Source: Streptococcus oriscaviae (lineage in GTDB: Bacteria; Bacillota; Bacilli; Lactobacillales; Streptococcaceae). From it: a stretch of DNA of 64,000 nucleotides. The stretch lies in NCBI RefSeq assembly GCF_018137985.1, contig NZ_CP073084.1, positions 806,001 to 870,000 of the forward strand, given 5' to 3'. Shown in pieces: positions 51,974 to 61,297 of the stretch. Every line of letters begins with the position of its first letter. Position 1 is the first letter of the stretch. The notes under the pieces were generated by a model, which did no database searches, was not told where the DNA came from, and saw nothing but the letters and a program-made list of their open reading frames with translations. The translations under genes were made by a program, and so were the position numbers.

Positions 51974-53258
51974 GACCAGCCTCCTTATTCATCAAGCGAA
52001 TTTCTGCAATAGCCCGTTCGATAGCCCGGTTACTGCCAGCATGAAAGAAGAGCAACTGTCCTGTTGGCCGCTCCAAGCTCCGTCCAACGCGCCCTGCAAT
52101 CTGGACGAGTGAAGAAGAACTATACAGGGTATGGTGGGCATCAACGACAAAGACATCTACACAAGGAAAAGTCACCCCACGCTCCAAGATGGTCGTTGAT
52201 ACCAAAATCGACAGCTCCTGCTTCCGAAAGCCCTCCACCAGCTCCAGCCGATTTTCCGTCTGACTAGATACAAAACCGATCAACTCCTCTGGAAAAACCT
52301 GGCTGAGCACCTGACAAAAAGCTTGCCCCAACTTTATTTCTGGAACAAAAATCAACAGAGGATAGCCACTTTCTCGTTGCTTTCGGATTGCCCTTTCCAA
52401 CTTCTTGACCAATTTCTTTTTGCCTAACTCCCTTTCAAAATGTGCCAACCAAACTTTTTGAGGAGGAACCAAGGGATTGCCATGGAATCGTCTGGGAAGG
52501 CGGAAGCGCTCTAAATCCCCACGCTTGACTTTTTTATCCAAGGCTTCTGTTGAAGTTGCTGTCAAAAAGACCTGAACCCCATCGGGTTTACAGGCATTCT
52601 CCACCGCCCGATAGAGCATGGGATTGTCCACATAAGGAAAGGCATCTACCTCATCAATCAATATCAAATCAAAAGCCTGATAAAATTTGAGAAGCTGATG
52701 AGTGGTCGCAATAACCAAGGGGGTGCGAAAATAAGCCTCTGACTCTCCATGCAGCAAACTAATCGGACAAGCAAAATCCTTACTCAATCGCTTATACAGT
52801 TCAATGCACACATCAATGCGTGGGCTAGCCAAACAAACCGCCCCTCCCTCATCAATCACTGAAGCAACCGCCTGATAGATCATCTCTGTCTTGCCAGCTC
52901 CCGTAACCGCGTGAACCAGACTAGCCCTTCGCTCAGCAACCGCCTGACACAAACCATCCGAAACCTGTTGCTGCCAGTCAGTCAGCTGCCCCGTCCAGCA
53001 AAGACTTTGCTGCTTCGGAAAGCCTTGCTGAGGAAAATAATAAAGGTCTTCATCCGTCCTCACCCGGCCAAGCATCAAGCACTCCCTGCAGTAAACTGCT
53101 CCGTTTGGGAGGCTATGCTCCGCCACAAAGGCCGTTCCACAACGGAAACAAGAGCCATCCTTGGTTTTTGAGGCTAGTCGGTTAGCCATCTGTCTTTCTT
53201 CTTCTGTCAACTGACCGCTGGTCAGCAAGCGACCATATAAGTGTTCAAATCCTGTCAT
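51966..53258 (-). CDS. comFA: DNA translocation ATPase ComFA
   Basis: 430 aa from ATG 53258. DEAD-like helicase: zinc finger (CFRCGTAF, CRECLMLG), Walker A VTGAGKTEM, DEVD motif LILIDEVDAF, then motifs V-VI (TILERGVTF, QIAGRVGRS). It drives single-stranded DNA through ComEC. An ATG at 53306 is in frame but lies upstream of the cin-box, so it cannot be the start of the competence transcript. Only 8 nt (AAGAGGTG) separate the cin-box and the ATG. Confidence 0.93.
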   Translation of the reverse strand: MTGFEHLYGRLLTSGQLTEEERQMANRLASKTKDGSCFRCGTAFVAEHSLPNGAVYCRECLMLGRVRTDEDLYYFPQQGFPKQQSLCWTGQLTDWQQQVSDGLCQAVAERRASLVHAVTGAGKTEMIYQAVASVIDEGGAVCLASPRIDVCIELYKRLSKDFACPISLLHGESEAYFRTPLVIATTHQLLKFYQAFDLILIDEVDAFPYVDNPMLYRAVENACKPDGVQVFLTATSTEALDKKVKRGDLERFRLPRRFHGNPLVPPQKVWLAHFERELGKKKLVKKLERAIRKQRESGYPLLIFVPEIKLGQAFCQVLSQVFPEELIGFVSSQTENRLELVEGFRKQELSILVSTTILERGVTFPCVDVFVVDAHHTLYSSSSLVQIAGRVGRSLERPTGQLLFFHAGSNRAIERAIAEIRLMNKEAGHE

Positions 53259-53266
53259 CACCTCTT

Positions 53267-53274
53267 TATTCGTA
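53267..53274 (-). promoter_or_regulatory. ComX cin-box of comFA-comFC
   Basis: TACGAATA on the minus strand, preceded by T-rich sequence, 8 nt upstream of ATG 53258. Confidence 0.88.
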
Positions 53275-53316
53275 AAATAAGGAACAAAGGCAAACCATCG
53301 AAGCAACTGCTAAGGC

Positions 53317-53345
53317 TTGTCATTCCGTCTAAAAATTAGTACAAT
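53317..53345 (+). promoter_or_regulatory. Leaderless-type promoter of yigZ
   Basis: TTGTCA (53317-53322), 17-bp spacer, TACAAT (53340-53345), then CTTGGT and ATG 53352. Confidence 0.7.
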
Positions 53346-53351
53346 CTTGGT

Positions 53352-53984
53352 ATGAAAGCATTTAGAACCATCAAAGAAGACGGTATTGTCGAAGAAGAAA
53401 TAAAAAAATCCCGCTTCATCTGCCAGATTAAACGAGTCACAACAGAAGAAGAGGCCCGTGAGTTTATCACCGCCGTCAAAAAAGAACACTACAAGGCTAC
53501 CCACAATTGCTCTTGTTTTATCCTTGGAGAAGCAGCAACTATCAAGCGGTCTTCAGACGATGGCGAACCTTCTGGAACAGCTGGTGTTCCCATGTTGACC
53601 GTGCTGGAGAATGCCGGTCTGACCAACGTCGCTGCCGTTGTCACCCGCTACTTTGGCGGCATAAAACTAGGAGCAGGCGGCCTCATCCGTGCCTATGCCG
53701 GCAGTGTTGCCAAAGCCATCAAGGATATTGGTATCGTTGAGGTTAAGGAACAAGAAGGCATCCATATTCGCCTGTCCTACGCCCAATACCAAGAATTTGC
53801 CAACTGGCGGCAGACCCAATTGCTGGAAGAGTACGACACCCAGTTTGCCACGGAAGTCACCACCACCGTCTTTGTAGATAAGGAAGACCTAGCACCGACA
53901 CTGCACAGCTTAACAGATTTCTATCACGGCAAAGTAGAGGCTCAGGCCCTAGACACTCGAATTGTCGAAGTACCGATTCATTAA
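53352..53984 (+). CDS. yigZ: YigZ/IMPACT family protein, predicted leaderless
   Basis: 210 aa: IMPACT domain (about residues 15-125: KKSRFICQIKRV, SDDGEPSGTAGVPML, VTRYFGGIKLGAGGLIRAY) and a C-terminal ferredoxin-like domain (about 135-205). Function not fixed; in eukaryotes IMPACT controls Gcn2. Divergent from comFA, conserved in streptococci. The ATG is 6 nt after a good minus-10 and there is no RBS, so a leaderless mRNA is expected. Confidence 0.92.
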   Translation: MKAFRTIKEDGIVEEEIKKSRFICQIKRVTTEEEAREFITAVKKEHYKATHNCSCFILGEAATIKRSSDDGEPSGTAGVPMLTVLENAGLTNVAAVVTRYFGGIKLGAGGLIRAYAGSVAKAIKDIGIVEVKEQEGIHIRLSYAQYQEFANWRQTQLLEEYDTQFATEVTTTVFVDKEDLAPTLHSLTDFYHGKVEAQALDTRIVEVPIH

Positions 53985-54011
53985 AAAAGACTATCGCCTT
54001 GATAGTTTTTT
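53985..54011 (+). terminator. Terminator after yigZ
   Basis: ACTATC-GCCTT-GATAGT followed by T7. Confidence 0.8.
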
Positions 54012-54074
54012 TATATTTTACAAAGACGGGGCAGAACAGTATACTAAAACCATTAGTTAAAATGGAGGTGCCGT

Positions 54075-54998
54075 ATGGCCATTTATCAGAATATTACCGA
54101 ATTAGTTGGAAAAACACCGATTGTAAAATTAAATAAGATTGTCCCTGAAGGAGCGGCGGACGTCTATGTCAAACTAGAAGCCTTTAACCCCGGATCGTCA
54201 GTAAAGGATCGGATTGCTCTTGCCATGATTGAAGATGCCGAAGCACAAGGAATTATCAAACCTGGCGATACTATCGTAGAACCTACTAGCGGAAATACCG
54301 GTATCGGTCTTGCTTGGGTCGGTGCTGCAAAAGGCTACAAGGTTGTCATTGTCATGCCAGAAACCATGAGCATTGAGCGTCGTAAAATCATTCAAGCCTA
54401 CGGAGCTGAGCTGGTCTTGACTCCAGGCAGCGAGGGAATGAAAGGGGCTATCGCTAAGGCTCATGAAATCGCAGCAGAAAGACAGGCTTGGGTGCCTCTG
54501 CAATTTGCAAACCCAGCCAACCCCAAAGTTCATGAGGAAACAACTGGTCAAGAGATTCTCGAAGCGTTTGGAGCAACAGGACTAGACGCCTTCGTATCTG
54601 GTATCGGAACCGGCGGTACCATCACTGGTGTTTCCCAGGTTCTTAAAGCAGCAAATCCAGATGTAGCTATCTACGCTGTCGAAGCAGATGAGTCTGCTGT
54701 TCTGTCTGGCGAAGCTCCTGGACCGCACAAGATTCAAGGAATTTCTGCCGGTTTCATTCCAGACACCTTGGACACTGAGTCTTATGACCACATCATCCGC
54801 GTCAAATCAGATGATGCCCTTGCGACCGGCCGTGCTATCGGTGGTCAAGAAGGTTTCCTAGTAGGCATTTCATCAGGTGCTGCTATCTTTGCAGCGATTG
54901 AAGTGGCCAAAGAACTGGGAGCAGGAAAATCTGTCCTAGCTGTACTTGCTGACAACGGTGAGCGTTACCTCTCCACTGCACTTTACGAATTTGAATAA
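54075..54998 (+). CDS. cysK: Cysteine synthase A (O-acetylserine sulfhydrylase)
   Basis: 307 aa. PLP Lys44 in [11 protein letters not shown], the substrate loop TSGNTG and the phosphate loop GTGGTITG. It makes cysteine from O-acetylserine and sulfide. Promoter minus-10 TATACT near 54040; RBS TGGAGG. A hairpin terminator lies right behind. Confidence 0.95.
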   Translation: MAIYQNITELVGKTPIVKLNKIVPEGAADVYVKLEAFNPGSSVKDRIALAMIEDAEAQGIIKPGDTIVEPTSGNTGIGLAWVGAAKGYKVVIVMPETMSIERRKIIQAYGAELVLTPGSEGMKGAIAKAHEIAAERQAWVPLQFANPANPKVHEETTGQEILEAFGATGLDAFVSGIGTGGTITGVSQVLKAANPDVAIYAVEADESAVLSGEAPGPHKIQGISAGFIPDTLDTESYDHIIRVKSDDALATGRAIGGQEGFLVGISSGAAIFAAIEVAKELGAGKSVLAVLADNGERYLSTALYEFE

Positions 54999-55005
54999 GC
55001 TTGAG

Positions 55006-55027
55006 CTGACCGTGTTTTCATGGTCAG
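55006..55027 (+). terminator. Terminator after cysK
   Basis: 9-bp stem starting CTGACC and ending GGTCAG (one wobble) with a TTTT loop, then T6. Confidence 0.82.
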
Positions 55028-55044
55028 TTTTTTGTAACCATTTC

Positions 55045-55070
55045 ATCTACTATTCGTTTTATTAGTAGAT
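55045..55070. repeat. Inverted repeat upstream of the ABC-PASTA operon
   Basis: ATCTACTA (55045-55052) and TAGTAGAT (55063-55070), perfect 8-bp arms with 10 bp between. It lies about 40 bp upstream of the minus-35, so it is a candidate operator for an unknown regulator. Confidence 0.6.
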
Positions 55071-55110
55071 AACAGAGTATCTAATTTTTGTCTATTTTAC
55101 TTCTATTGTC

Positions 55111-55162
55111 TTGAAGCTTTGTGAAAAATATAGTATGATATAAACAAAAGTAAGCGCTTTCT
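55111..55162 (+). promoter_or_regulatory. Promoter of the ABC-PASTA operon with cre-like site
   Basis: TTGAAG (55111-55116), 17-bp spacer, TATGAT (55134-55139). AGTAAGCGCTTTCT (55149-55162) matches the cre consensus at 12 of 14 positions by my count with an intact AAGCGCTT core and covers the first transcribed bases, a repressing position for CcpA. Confidence 0.65.
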
Positions 55163-55188
55163 AGACAACAAATTAAAGGAGGTTTCCA

Positions 55189-56670
55189 ATGAACTATCTA
55201 AACCGAGCTTGGCTCAGCGTGACCCGACGCAAGGGAAAATCCCTCTTGCTCTTCACCATTCTCTTTATTTTGGGCAACGTTATTGCTGGCGCAGTCTCGA
55301 TTCAGCAGGCCACCCAAAGTGTTGAACGCAAGATTAAACACCAGATGGGAGCCACGGCTACCCTCCAACTAGATTATGAGCGTTTAAGCAAAGAAGAGCC
55401 CCAAGAAGCCCTTCCGAATCTGAGCAAGGAATTGATTGAAGAAATTGGAAAACTTCCTTATGTGAAGTACTATGACTACGTACTCAACAATACCATCGGC
55501 TCCGAAAGTTTCCAAGCCTACATTCCACCTTTCCTTGAAGAAAACGGAGGAGTTCCGGCAGTAGAGAATAATCAGTTCGCATTCAACCTCCGCGGTGTTC
55601 AATCCAGCGTCGTACTCCCGATTGAAGAGGGGGAAATCAGCATCGTCCAAGGACGAAACTTTACCAATGAGGAAGTGACTGCCGGAAAAACTGTTGCCTT
55701 AATTTCCAAAGAACTAGCTGATAAAAACAATGCCACTGTCGGCGACACCATTACCCTGAACAACTATATCTACGGCGAAATAAACTCAGATGGTCAGGCT
55801 GAAATCGCGACCCAATTTGAACACCAAGTCGAAATCATCGGTATCTATCAGAGCAAAAAACAAACAACCAGCAGCACAGACAATCAAAAAGAAGGCGACC
55901 AGTGGAGCAAGGCCTTTCAAGAACAGATGCTGGCCAACCGCATCTTTGTCCCCAACAAATTTGTCGAAGCAACCCGACGTGAGTCAATAGAGGCAGCTGC
56001 TAGCCAAAACGAGAACGGCCTCACCGAAGAAGAAATGCAAGGGTACATTTCAGCAGGAGAACCTCTCTATGTATTAAAAAGCCCAGAAGATGTAGAAAAT
56101 TTTAGACAAGAAGCCCAACCTCTCTTGCCTGATTACTATATCGTCTACGCGGCTTCCGATGCCTATGATACTATTGCAGCGCCAGTACAATCCATGTCAC
56201 GGTTGGCAGGCTATGTCCTGATTGTTGCCGTTATCGCAACCATCACCATTATCACCCTAGTCGTCTTGCTCTTCTTGCGCGACCGCAAACATGAACTGGG
56301 TATCTATCTTGCACTCGGCGAAGCCAAATGGAAGGTTGTTGGACAAACCTTGATCGAGGTCTTCTTGATTGCCTTCCTCTCACTCAGCCTCTCTATTTTT
56401 ACCGGAAATGCAACGGCAGGAGCTGTTTCGGACTCCCTCATCCAGCACCAAATCGAGCAAAATGAGGACCCTAACGGAGGAATTAGCTATACCTCCTTTG
56501 AATTCCAACCAGATACTAGCACCGACGATGTCATCAATGAATATAAGGTTGAGTTGTCCCTAGGCTACATCGCTGCTATGTATGGTATTGGTCTAGGAAC
56601 CGTCCTTTTGGCAACACTCGTGCCAGTCGGCTACATTGTTCGCCTCAATCCGAAACGAATTATGATGTAA
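55189..56670 (+). CDS. MacB/FtsX-like ABC transporter permease
   Basis: 493 aa. One N-terminal helix (about residues 18-40), a large extracellular domain (about 41-335) and three C-terminal helices (about 338-362, 388-412, 452-478), the plan of MacB-type permeases. The MacB signature RKGKSLLLFTILFILGN and the C-terminal RKHELGIYLALGEAKWKVVGQ are clear. Such transporters use mechanotransmission rather than classical transport. The only permease in the operon, so it would work as a homodimer. Substrate unknown. RBS AAAGGAGG. Confidence 0.88.
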   Translation: MNYLNRAWLSVTRRKGKSLLLFTILFILGNVIAGAVSIQQATQSVERKIKHQMGATATLQLDYERLSKEEPQEALPNLSKELIEEIGKLPYVKYYDYVLNNTIGSESFQAYIPPFLEENGGVPAVENNQFAFNLRGVQSSVVLPIEEGEISIVQGRNFTNEEVTAGKTVALISKELADKNNATVGDTITLNNYIYGEINSDGQAEIATQFEHQVEIIGIYQSKKQTTSSTDNQKEGDQWSKAFQEQMLANRIFVPNKFVEATRRESIEAAASQNENGLTEEEMQGYISAGEPLYVLKSPEDVENFRQEAQPLLPDYYIVYAASDAYDTIAAPVQSMSRLAGYVLIVAVIATITIITLVVLLFLRDRKHELGIYLALGEAKWKVVGQTLIEVFLIAFLSLSLSIFTGNATAGAVSDSLIQHQIEQNEDPNGGISYTSFEFQPDTSTDDVINEYKVELSLGYIAAMYGIGLGTVLLATLVPVGYIVRLNPKRIMM

Positions 56671-56681
56671 GGGGGAGTATC

Positions 56682-57356
56682 ATGCCTATTTTAGAAGCAA
56701 AAAATGTGTCCTACTACTATCAGGACGGAGAGAACCGACGCCACATCCTAAAGGGTGCTACCGTTCAGTTTGAAAAAGGGAAATTCTATACCATCCTTGG
56801 ACAGTCTGGTTCGGGGAAAACTACCCTTCTATCTCTCCTCAGCGCCCTTGAAGCCCCTAAAGACGGTCAGATTCTCTACAAAGGAAAAGATATAAAAGAG
56901 ATTGGCTACGAAGCCTTTCGGCGCAACCATATCGGCATTGTCTTTCAGTACTACAACCTCATTCCTTACATGACAGCTGTTGAGAATGTTCTGGTTCCCA
57001 TGGCCATAACAGAAAACCAACTGCCGAGCGATTCTAAGGAAGTTGCTTACAATCTCTTGGATTATATCGGCATTGTCCAATCCAAAGCGGACCGCCTAGT
57101 AACCCAATTATCTGGCGGTGAACAGCAACGGGTAGCCATTGCGCGCTCCTTAGCCACCAATGTCGAAGTCATTCTAGCTGACGAACCAACGGGCAATCTT
57201 GATGAAGAAATGGAAAATGAAATAGTGGATATTTTTATGAAGCTAGCCCACGATCATGACAAATGCGTCATTGTGGTCACCCATTCTCAGGAAATTGCCC
57301 AGAAGTCAGACCAGACCTTCTACCTGAGAAAGGGAGTACTAAAAGCCTATGAATGA
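56682..57356 (+). CDS. MacB-type ABC transporter ATP-binding protein
   Basis: 224 aa. Walker [10 protein letters not shown], signature [14 protein letters not shown], Walker [14 protein letters not shown]-loop VVTHSQE. Lies 11 bp after the permease gene (GGGGGAG RBS) and overlaps the PASTA gene by 8 bp. LolD/MacB class, so it belongs with the upstream permease. Confidence 0.93.
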   Translation: MPILEAKNVSYYYQDGENRRHILKGATVQFEKGKFYTILGQSGSGKTTLLSLLSALEAPKDGQILYKGKDIKEIGYEAFRRNHIGIVFQYYNLIPYMTAVENVLVPMAITENQLPSDSKEVAYNLLDYIGIVQSKADRLVTQLSGGEQQRVAIARSLATNVEVILADEPTGNLDEEMENEIVDIFMKLAHDHDKCVIVVTHSQEIAQKSDQTFYLRKGVLKAYE

Positions 57357-58767
57357 TTTTCTATCAAAATTTTCTGGAAAAAACTACGATAAAATCCTTG
57401 ATGACCAGCCCCTAGCTGAAAGCCAGCCTGCACCGACTGAAGAAGAGGAAGCCCCAAGAAAAGAACCGAGCCAACCAACAGCCCGCAGACGCCGAAGTGA
57501 GTCCTCTGCCAGTCGGTCTGTCAGACGGGAAGAATTGGCCGAGGAAATGGAGATTGACCCTCATTACAAGAAAAATCAGCGGAAAAAATGGGCGATGATT
57601 GCCGGTAGCGCTCTCTTGACACTTGTGCTTGCTGTATGGCTCATCTATCAATTCACCCATGTCAGCCTACCCAATTTCGTTGGTCAACCGCTGACCGACG
57701 CACGAAAATGGGCGACTGAAAATCAGGTCACCATTGATCTCAAACAAGAATATAGCGATACAGTTGAGGTGAATACCGTCATTTCTCAAGATAAAAAGGC
57801 AGGCAGCAAGCTGGCCAAGGGCGGAACCTTAACCGTGACCAGTTCCCTTGGGGCTGACCCTGAGGAAATCATCAGCCTGCCTGATTTTTCCAGCATGACC
57901 TTCTCACAAGCCAAAAAATGGATTGAGGAATATAAGGCTGAAAACCTCAAGCTGGTTCAAGAATATAGTGACACCATTGAAAAAGGGCAGTTTATCAAAC
58001 TGGATATTGCCAATAATATCCCTGCGGAAGAATACAAGCGCTCCAACAAAGCCAGCCTATACTACTCTCGAGGAAAGGAAATCCTTGAGGCCAACATCGA
58101 AGTTCCCAACTTCAAAGACAAGCCAAAAGCTGACGTTGAAAGCTGGGCTAGAACCAATTCCATCGCTGTTACTTATCAGGATAAGGCTAGCTCCACCGTT
58201 GCAACAGGGCTCGTATTGGACCAATCGATAGAGGCAGGTCAAAAAATTGCGAAAAAATCTACCATGACCGTCGCCATTTCTGCTGGCAAAGGAGTAACTG
58301 TTCCGAATTTCAATCATATCAACGCCAGCCAAGCTGGATCCGTATCTGGGCTAACCGTCATTGTCCGCTTTGTTTATAGCGAACTTCCCTACGGTCACCT
58401 GATTAGCCAGTCTCAAGAAGCTGGTACAGAACTGACAGAAAAAGATGATCGGAATGTCGAAGTCGTCTACTCGGCCGGCATCCCTTACCTTCGTGACTTA
58501 CGCGGAAAAAATGAGGGCGACCTCCAACAATATTTCTACGACCAGTTCCGCTCTAAGGGCGCCGACATCTACTATACCACCTATTATGTCAACTCTGATC
58601 AAGCCAAGGGGACTGTGGTGCAACAGAGCGTTTATGAAACAGAGTTGCCACTTTCTTACACTGTCGAGCTGGGTATTAGCAATGGCGCTTGGTACAGCGG
58701 CCAAACCCCACTAAGCTCTAGCGACGACAGCAGCAATTCTCAGACGGAAACCGGCAGCAATCCATAA
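57349..58767 (+). CDS. Membrane protein with five PASTA-like repeats, no kinase domain
   Basis: 472 aa. Residues 1-80 are a charged, probably disordered cytoplasmic tail (acidic at 31-36, then ARRRRSESSASRSVRRE, rich in Ser/Thr/Arg); one helix at about 81-101; then five PASTA-like repeats, starting near 107 (SLPNFVGQPL), 178 (SLPDFSSMTF), 248 (EVPNFKDKPK), 312 (TVPNFNHINA) and 372 (YLRDLRGKNE); and a Ser-rich C-tail. The EYSDT motif of repeats 1 and 2 also occurs in the StkP PASTA repeats. PASTA domains bind peptidoglycan or muropeptides. Coupled to an ABC transporter by overlapping genes. Confidence 0.88.
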   Translation: MNDFLSKFSGKNYDKILDDQPLAESQPAPTEEEEAPRKEPSQPTARRRRSESSASRSVRREELAEEMEIDPHYKKNQRKKWAMIAGSALLTLVLAVWLIYQFTHVSLPNFVGQPLTDARKWATENQVTIDLKQEYSDTVEVNTVISQDKKAGSKLAKGGTLTVTSSLGADPEEIISLPDFSSMTFSQAKKWIEEYKAENLKLVQEYSDTIEKGQFIKLDIANNIPAEEYKRSNKASLYYSRGKEILEANIEVPNFKDKPKADVESWARTNSIAVTYQDKASSTVATGLVLDQSIEAGQKIAKKSTMTVAISAGKGVTVPNFNHINASQAGSVSGLTVIVRFVYSELPYGHLISQSQEAGTELTEKDDRNVEVVYSAGIPYLRDLRGKNEGDLQQYFYDQFRSKGADIYYTTYYVNSDQAKGTVVQQSVYETELPLSYTVELGISNGAWYSGQTPLSSSDDSSNSQTETGSNP

Positions 58768-58806
58768 AAAAGCAACTGGAAAGCTGCTATAACAAGAGGA
58801 CATAAG

Positions 58807-58841
58807 AAAAGGCTTAAAATCAACGTGATTTTAAGCCTTTT
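58807..58841. terminator. Bidirectional terminator
   Basis: Perfect 16-bp stem (58807-58822 with 58826-58841) with an ACG loop, between the convergent PASTA and cvfD genes. Confidence 0.88.
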
Positions 58842-58848
58842 GACTCTT

Positions 58849-59217
58849 TCAAGACGTTTCCTGTTCTTCTTTTAAAAACGCCTTAGCTTCCTTGACCCAA
58901 CGAGGGAGCTTTTTAGCTAGCGGGGCAAAGCCAATCTTGTGACGATCACTGGTGAATCGATGGTGACGAGGCATTTTTTGTTTTTCTTCTTCCAAGGTTC
59001 GGATGGACAAGCTGACTTTGCGGCTATACTCATCGTAATCTACCACTTGAACTAAGACTTCCTGTCCCACTTTCAAATGCTGATGAATATTTTCTACATA
59101 ACCGGTCTTTATCTCTGAAATATGGATAAGGCCAGTTGCTCCGGTTTCCAGCTCCACAAAGGCACCATAGGGCTGAATACCCGTTACCCTCCCTTGGATT
59201 TTATCTCCAATCTTCAT
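58849..59217 (-). CDS. cvfD: S1-domain RNA-binding protein CvfD
   Basis: 122 aa: S1 domain in residues 1-73 (IQGRVTGIQPYGAFVELETGATGLIHISEI) and a basic tail. YugI/GSP13-type; the pneumococcal homologue CvfD is a post-transcriptional regulator of metabolism and virulence genes. It lies 6 bp after the HAD-cyclophilin gene and probably shares its transcript. Confidence 0.9.
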   Translation of the reverse strand: MKIGDKIQGRVTGIQPYGAFVELETGATGLIHISEIKTGYVENIHQHLKVGQEVLVQVVDYDEYSRKVSLSIRTLEEEKQKMPRHHRFTSDRHKIGFAPLAKKLPRWVKEAKAFLKEEQETS

Positions 59218-59223
59218 CAGTTT

Positions 59224-60624
59224 TTAGTCCTCAATTGTAATACCAAGGATAACAACGTCCTCTACTGGCTTATCCATCGCCCCAGTTTCAACAGCAGCAA
59301 TAGCATCCAAAACGGCATAGGAAGCTTCATCTGCCAAATGCCCAAAAACAGTGTGGCGTTGATCCAAGTGTGGAGTTCCACCTTTTTCCGCATACAATTC
59401 AGCAATGGGTGCTGGCCAGCCACCGCGTTCCAGTTCTTTCTTTGCATACGGAAGCTTGGTGTTCTGAACGATAAAGAACTGACTGCCATTGGTGTTTGGC
59501 CCAGCATTGGCCATAGATAGAGCACCACGGAGGTTAAACACTTCCATTGAAAACTCATCTTCAAAAGCTGCACCGTAGATGGACTCGCCACCCATACCTG
59601 TACCTGTCGGATCGCCACCTTGAATCATGAAATCCTTGATAATTCGATGAAAAATAACGCCGTCATAGTAGCCGTCTTTGGCTAAAGCAATAAAGTTTGC
59701 GACCGTCTTGGGAGCAATTTCAGGGAAGAGTTTCAGCTTCAAATCTCCATGGTTGGTTTGAATGGTTGCAAGAGGACCAACATAGTCCGCTAAGGCAACT
59801 TGTGGATAGTGTTTTTCTTTTTCTACCATTCCTAATTTCTCCAAGGCATCAAAAATGCCATCTTCTTCTACTTTTTTTGTAATATAGTCGGCCCGTTTTT
59901 GCAAGTCGGGATGAGAATGCCCCATCGCAATACTAATGCCTGCATAGTCAAAAACCTCTAAATCATTCAGTCCATCACCAAAGACCAGAACATTTTCTGA
60001 CTTAAGTCCCAGATATTCCACAACCTTGGCAACACCTGCCGCCTTAGAAGCGTTTTTGAGAACAATGTCTGAAGAAATCGGATCCCAGCGAACACTGCGC
60101 AAGCTCTTGCCCAAATCTTCAGTGAGCTCAACTTCCTTACCTTCCTGCTCAAAGGTCCACATCTGGTAAACCGGATGGTTTTGATAGAAAGTTGGGTCTG
60201 TCGGAAGATTTTCATAAACCACATCAATGGTCTGACTGATGCGCGGCGTACGGGCAGACAAGGCCGCTGTTTCACTGCCGACCAATCCATACTCAATACC
60301 AATTTCCTTGGTGAACTGGATGTAGTCTTCAATCAGTTCCACAGGAAGGGGCTGGTGGTGGATAATTTGGCCCTTGGCATCTTCTACATAGGAACCATTG
60401 ATGAGGGCAAAATAATCAGGCTGAAGGGCCCTGATTTCTGGTACGACACCGTATTTGGCCCTACCCGAGGCAATTCCCGTCAAAATCCCCTTCTCCTTCA
60501 GCGAGCGAAAAACCTGCTTGATCGAGTCAGGAATATAGCCTGTATCCTTGATACGCAAGGTATCGTCAATATCAAAGAAGACAATTTTAATCTTCTTGGC
60601 TTTGTATTTTAATTTTGCGTCCAT
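59224..60624 (-). CDS. Fusion of Cof-type HAD phosphatase and cyclophilin prolyl isomerase
   Basis: 466 aa from ATG 60624 (AAAAGGAG ahead; the earlier ATG at 60648 overlaps a TATAAT). N-terminal HAD-IIB phosphatase: nucleophile in [10 protein letters not shown], motif [14 protein letters not shown]. From about residue 275 a cyclophilin domain ([51 protein letters not shown] regions). Streptococci commonly have this fusion; no signal peptide, so cytoplasmic. Why a sugar-phosphate phosphatase is joined to a prolyl isomerase is not known. Confidence 0.92.
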   Translation of the reverse strand: MDAKLKYKAKKIKIVFFDIDDTLRIKDTGYIPDSIKQVFRSLKEKGILTGIASGRAKYGVVPEIRALQPDYFALINGSYVEDAKGQIIHHQPLPVELIEDYIQFTKEIGIEYGLVGSETAALSARTPRISQTIDVVYENLPTDPTFYQNHPVYQMWTFEQEGKEVELTEDLGKSLRSVRWDPISSDIVLKNASKAAGVAKVVEYLGLKSENVLVFGDGLNDLEVFDYAGISIAMGHSHPDLQKRADYITKKVEEDGIFDALEKLGMVEKEKHYPQVALADYVGPLATIQTNHGDLKLKLFPEIAPKTVANFIALAKDGYYDGVIFHRIIKDFMIQGGDPTGTGMGGESIYGAAFEDEFSMEVFNLRGALSMANAGPNTNGSQFFIVQNTKLPYAKKELERGGWPAPIAELYAEKGGTPHLDQRHTVFGHLADEASYAVLDAIAAVETGAMDKPVEDVVILGITIED

Positions 60625-60655
60625 AAGTCTCCTTTTACTGCTGTCCATTATACCA

Positions 60656-61297
60656 TTATTCTTCGTCTTGTGCTACCAGGCCATGTTGGAAAGCATAGAC
60701 AACCGCCTGTGTCCGATCGCTGACAGCCAGTTTGGATAAAATATTGGAAACATGGGTCTTAACCGTCTTCAGAGAAATAAAGGACTCATCTGCAATCCGT
60801 TGATTATCGTAGCCCTTAGCCAGCAAAGCTAAAATGTCGCGTTCACGCGCGGTCAAATCTTCATGCAAATCCGGATAGCGCTTGTGATGTTCCACCTTCT
60901 TCTCTACTTCTGTTTCAATGGCCAACTCTCCCCGCGCTACCTTACGAATCGCTCGTAGAATTTCTTCTGCGCTGGAAGTTTTAAGCATGTAGCCCCTTGC
61001 TCCAGCCTCAAGAACAGGATAGATTTTTTCGTTGTCCAGATAAGAGGTCAAAATGACAATCTTGGCGTCCTCCCACTCCTTCAACAGGGCCAAAGTGGCC
61101 TCTACTCCGGTCATTTTAGGCATGACCAAATCCATGACCACCACATCTGGTTTGAGTTGGAGAGCCCGTTCAAGACCCTCTTCACCGTCGCTTGCTTCTG
61201 CAACGACCTCTACATCTTCTTGCAAATTCAAAAAACTTTTCAAGCCCAGTCGAACCATCTCGTGGTCATCAACTAGCATCACTCGTATCTTGGTCAT
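60656..61297 (-). CDS. liaR: NarL-family response regulator LiaR
   Basis: 213 aa: receiver (phospho-Asp in [13 protein letters not shown], about residue 55) and LuxR-type HTH ([39 protein letters not shown] region). VraR/LiaR of the cell-wall stress system that answers lipid II cycle damage. Overlaps liaS by 29 bp. Confidence 0.93.
   Translation of the reverse strand: MTKIRVMLVDDHEMVRLGLKSFLNLQEDVEVVAEASDGEEGLERALQLKPDVVVMDLVMPKMTGVEATLALLKEWEDAKIVILTSYLDNEKIYPVLEAGARGYMLKTSSAEEILRAIRKVARGELAIETEVEKKVEHHKRYPDLHEDLTARERDILALLAKGYDNQRIADESFISLKTVKTHVSNILSKLAVSDRTQAVVYAFQHGLVAQDEE

Noticed and set aside
54976..54998. TACGAATT near the end of cysK as a cin-box
   Set aside because: Last base differs from TACGAATA, it is inside coding sequence, and no competence gene starts after it.
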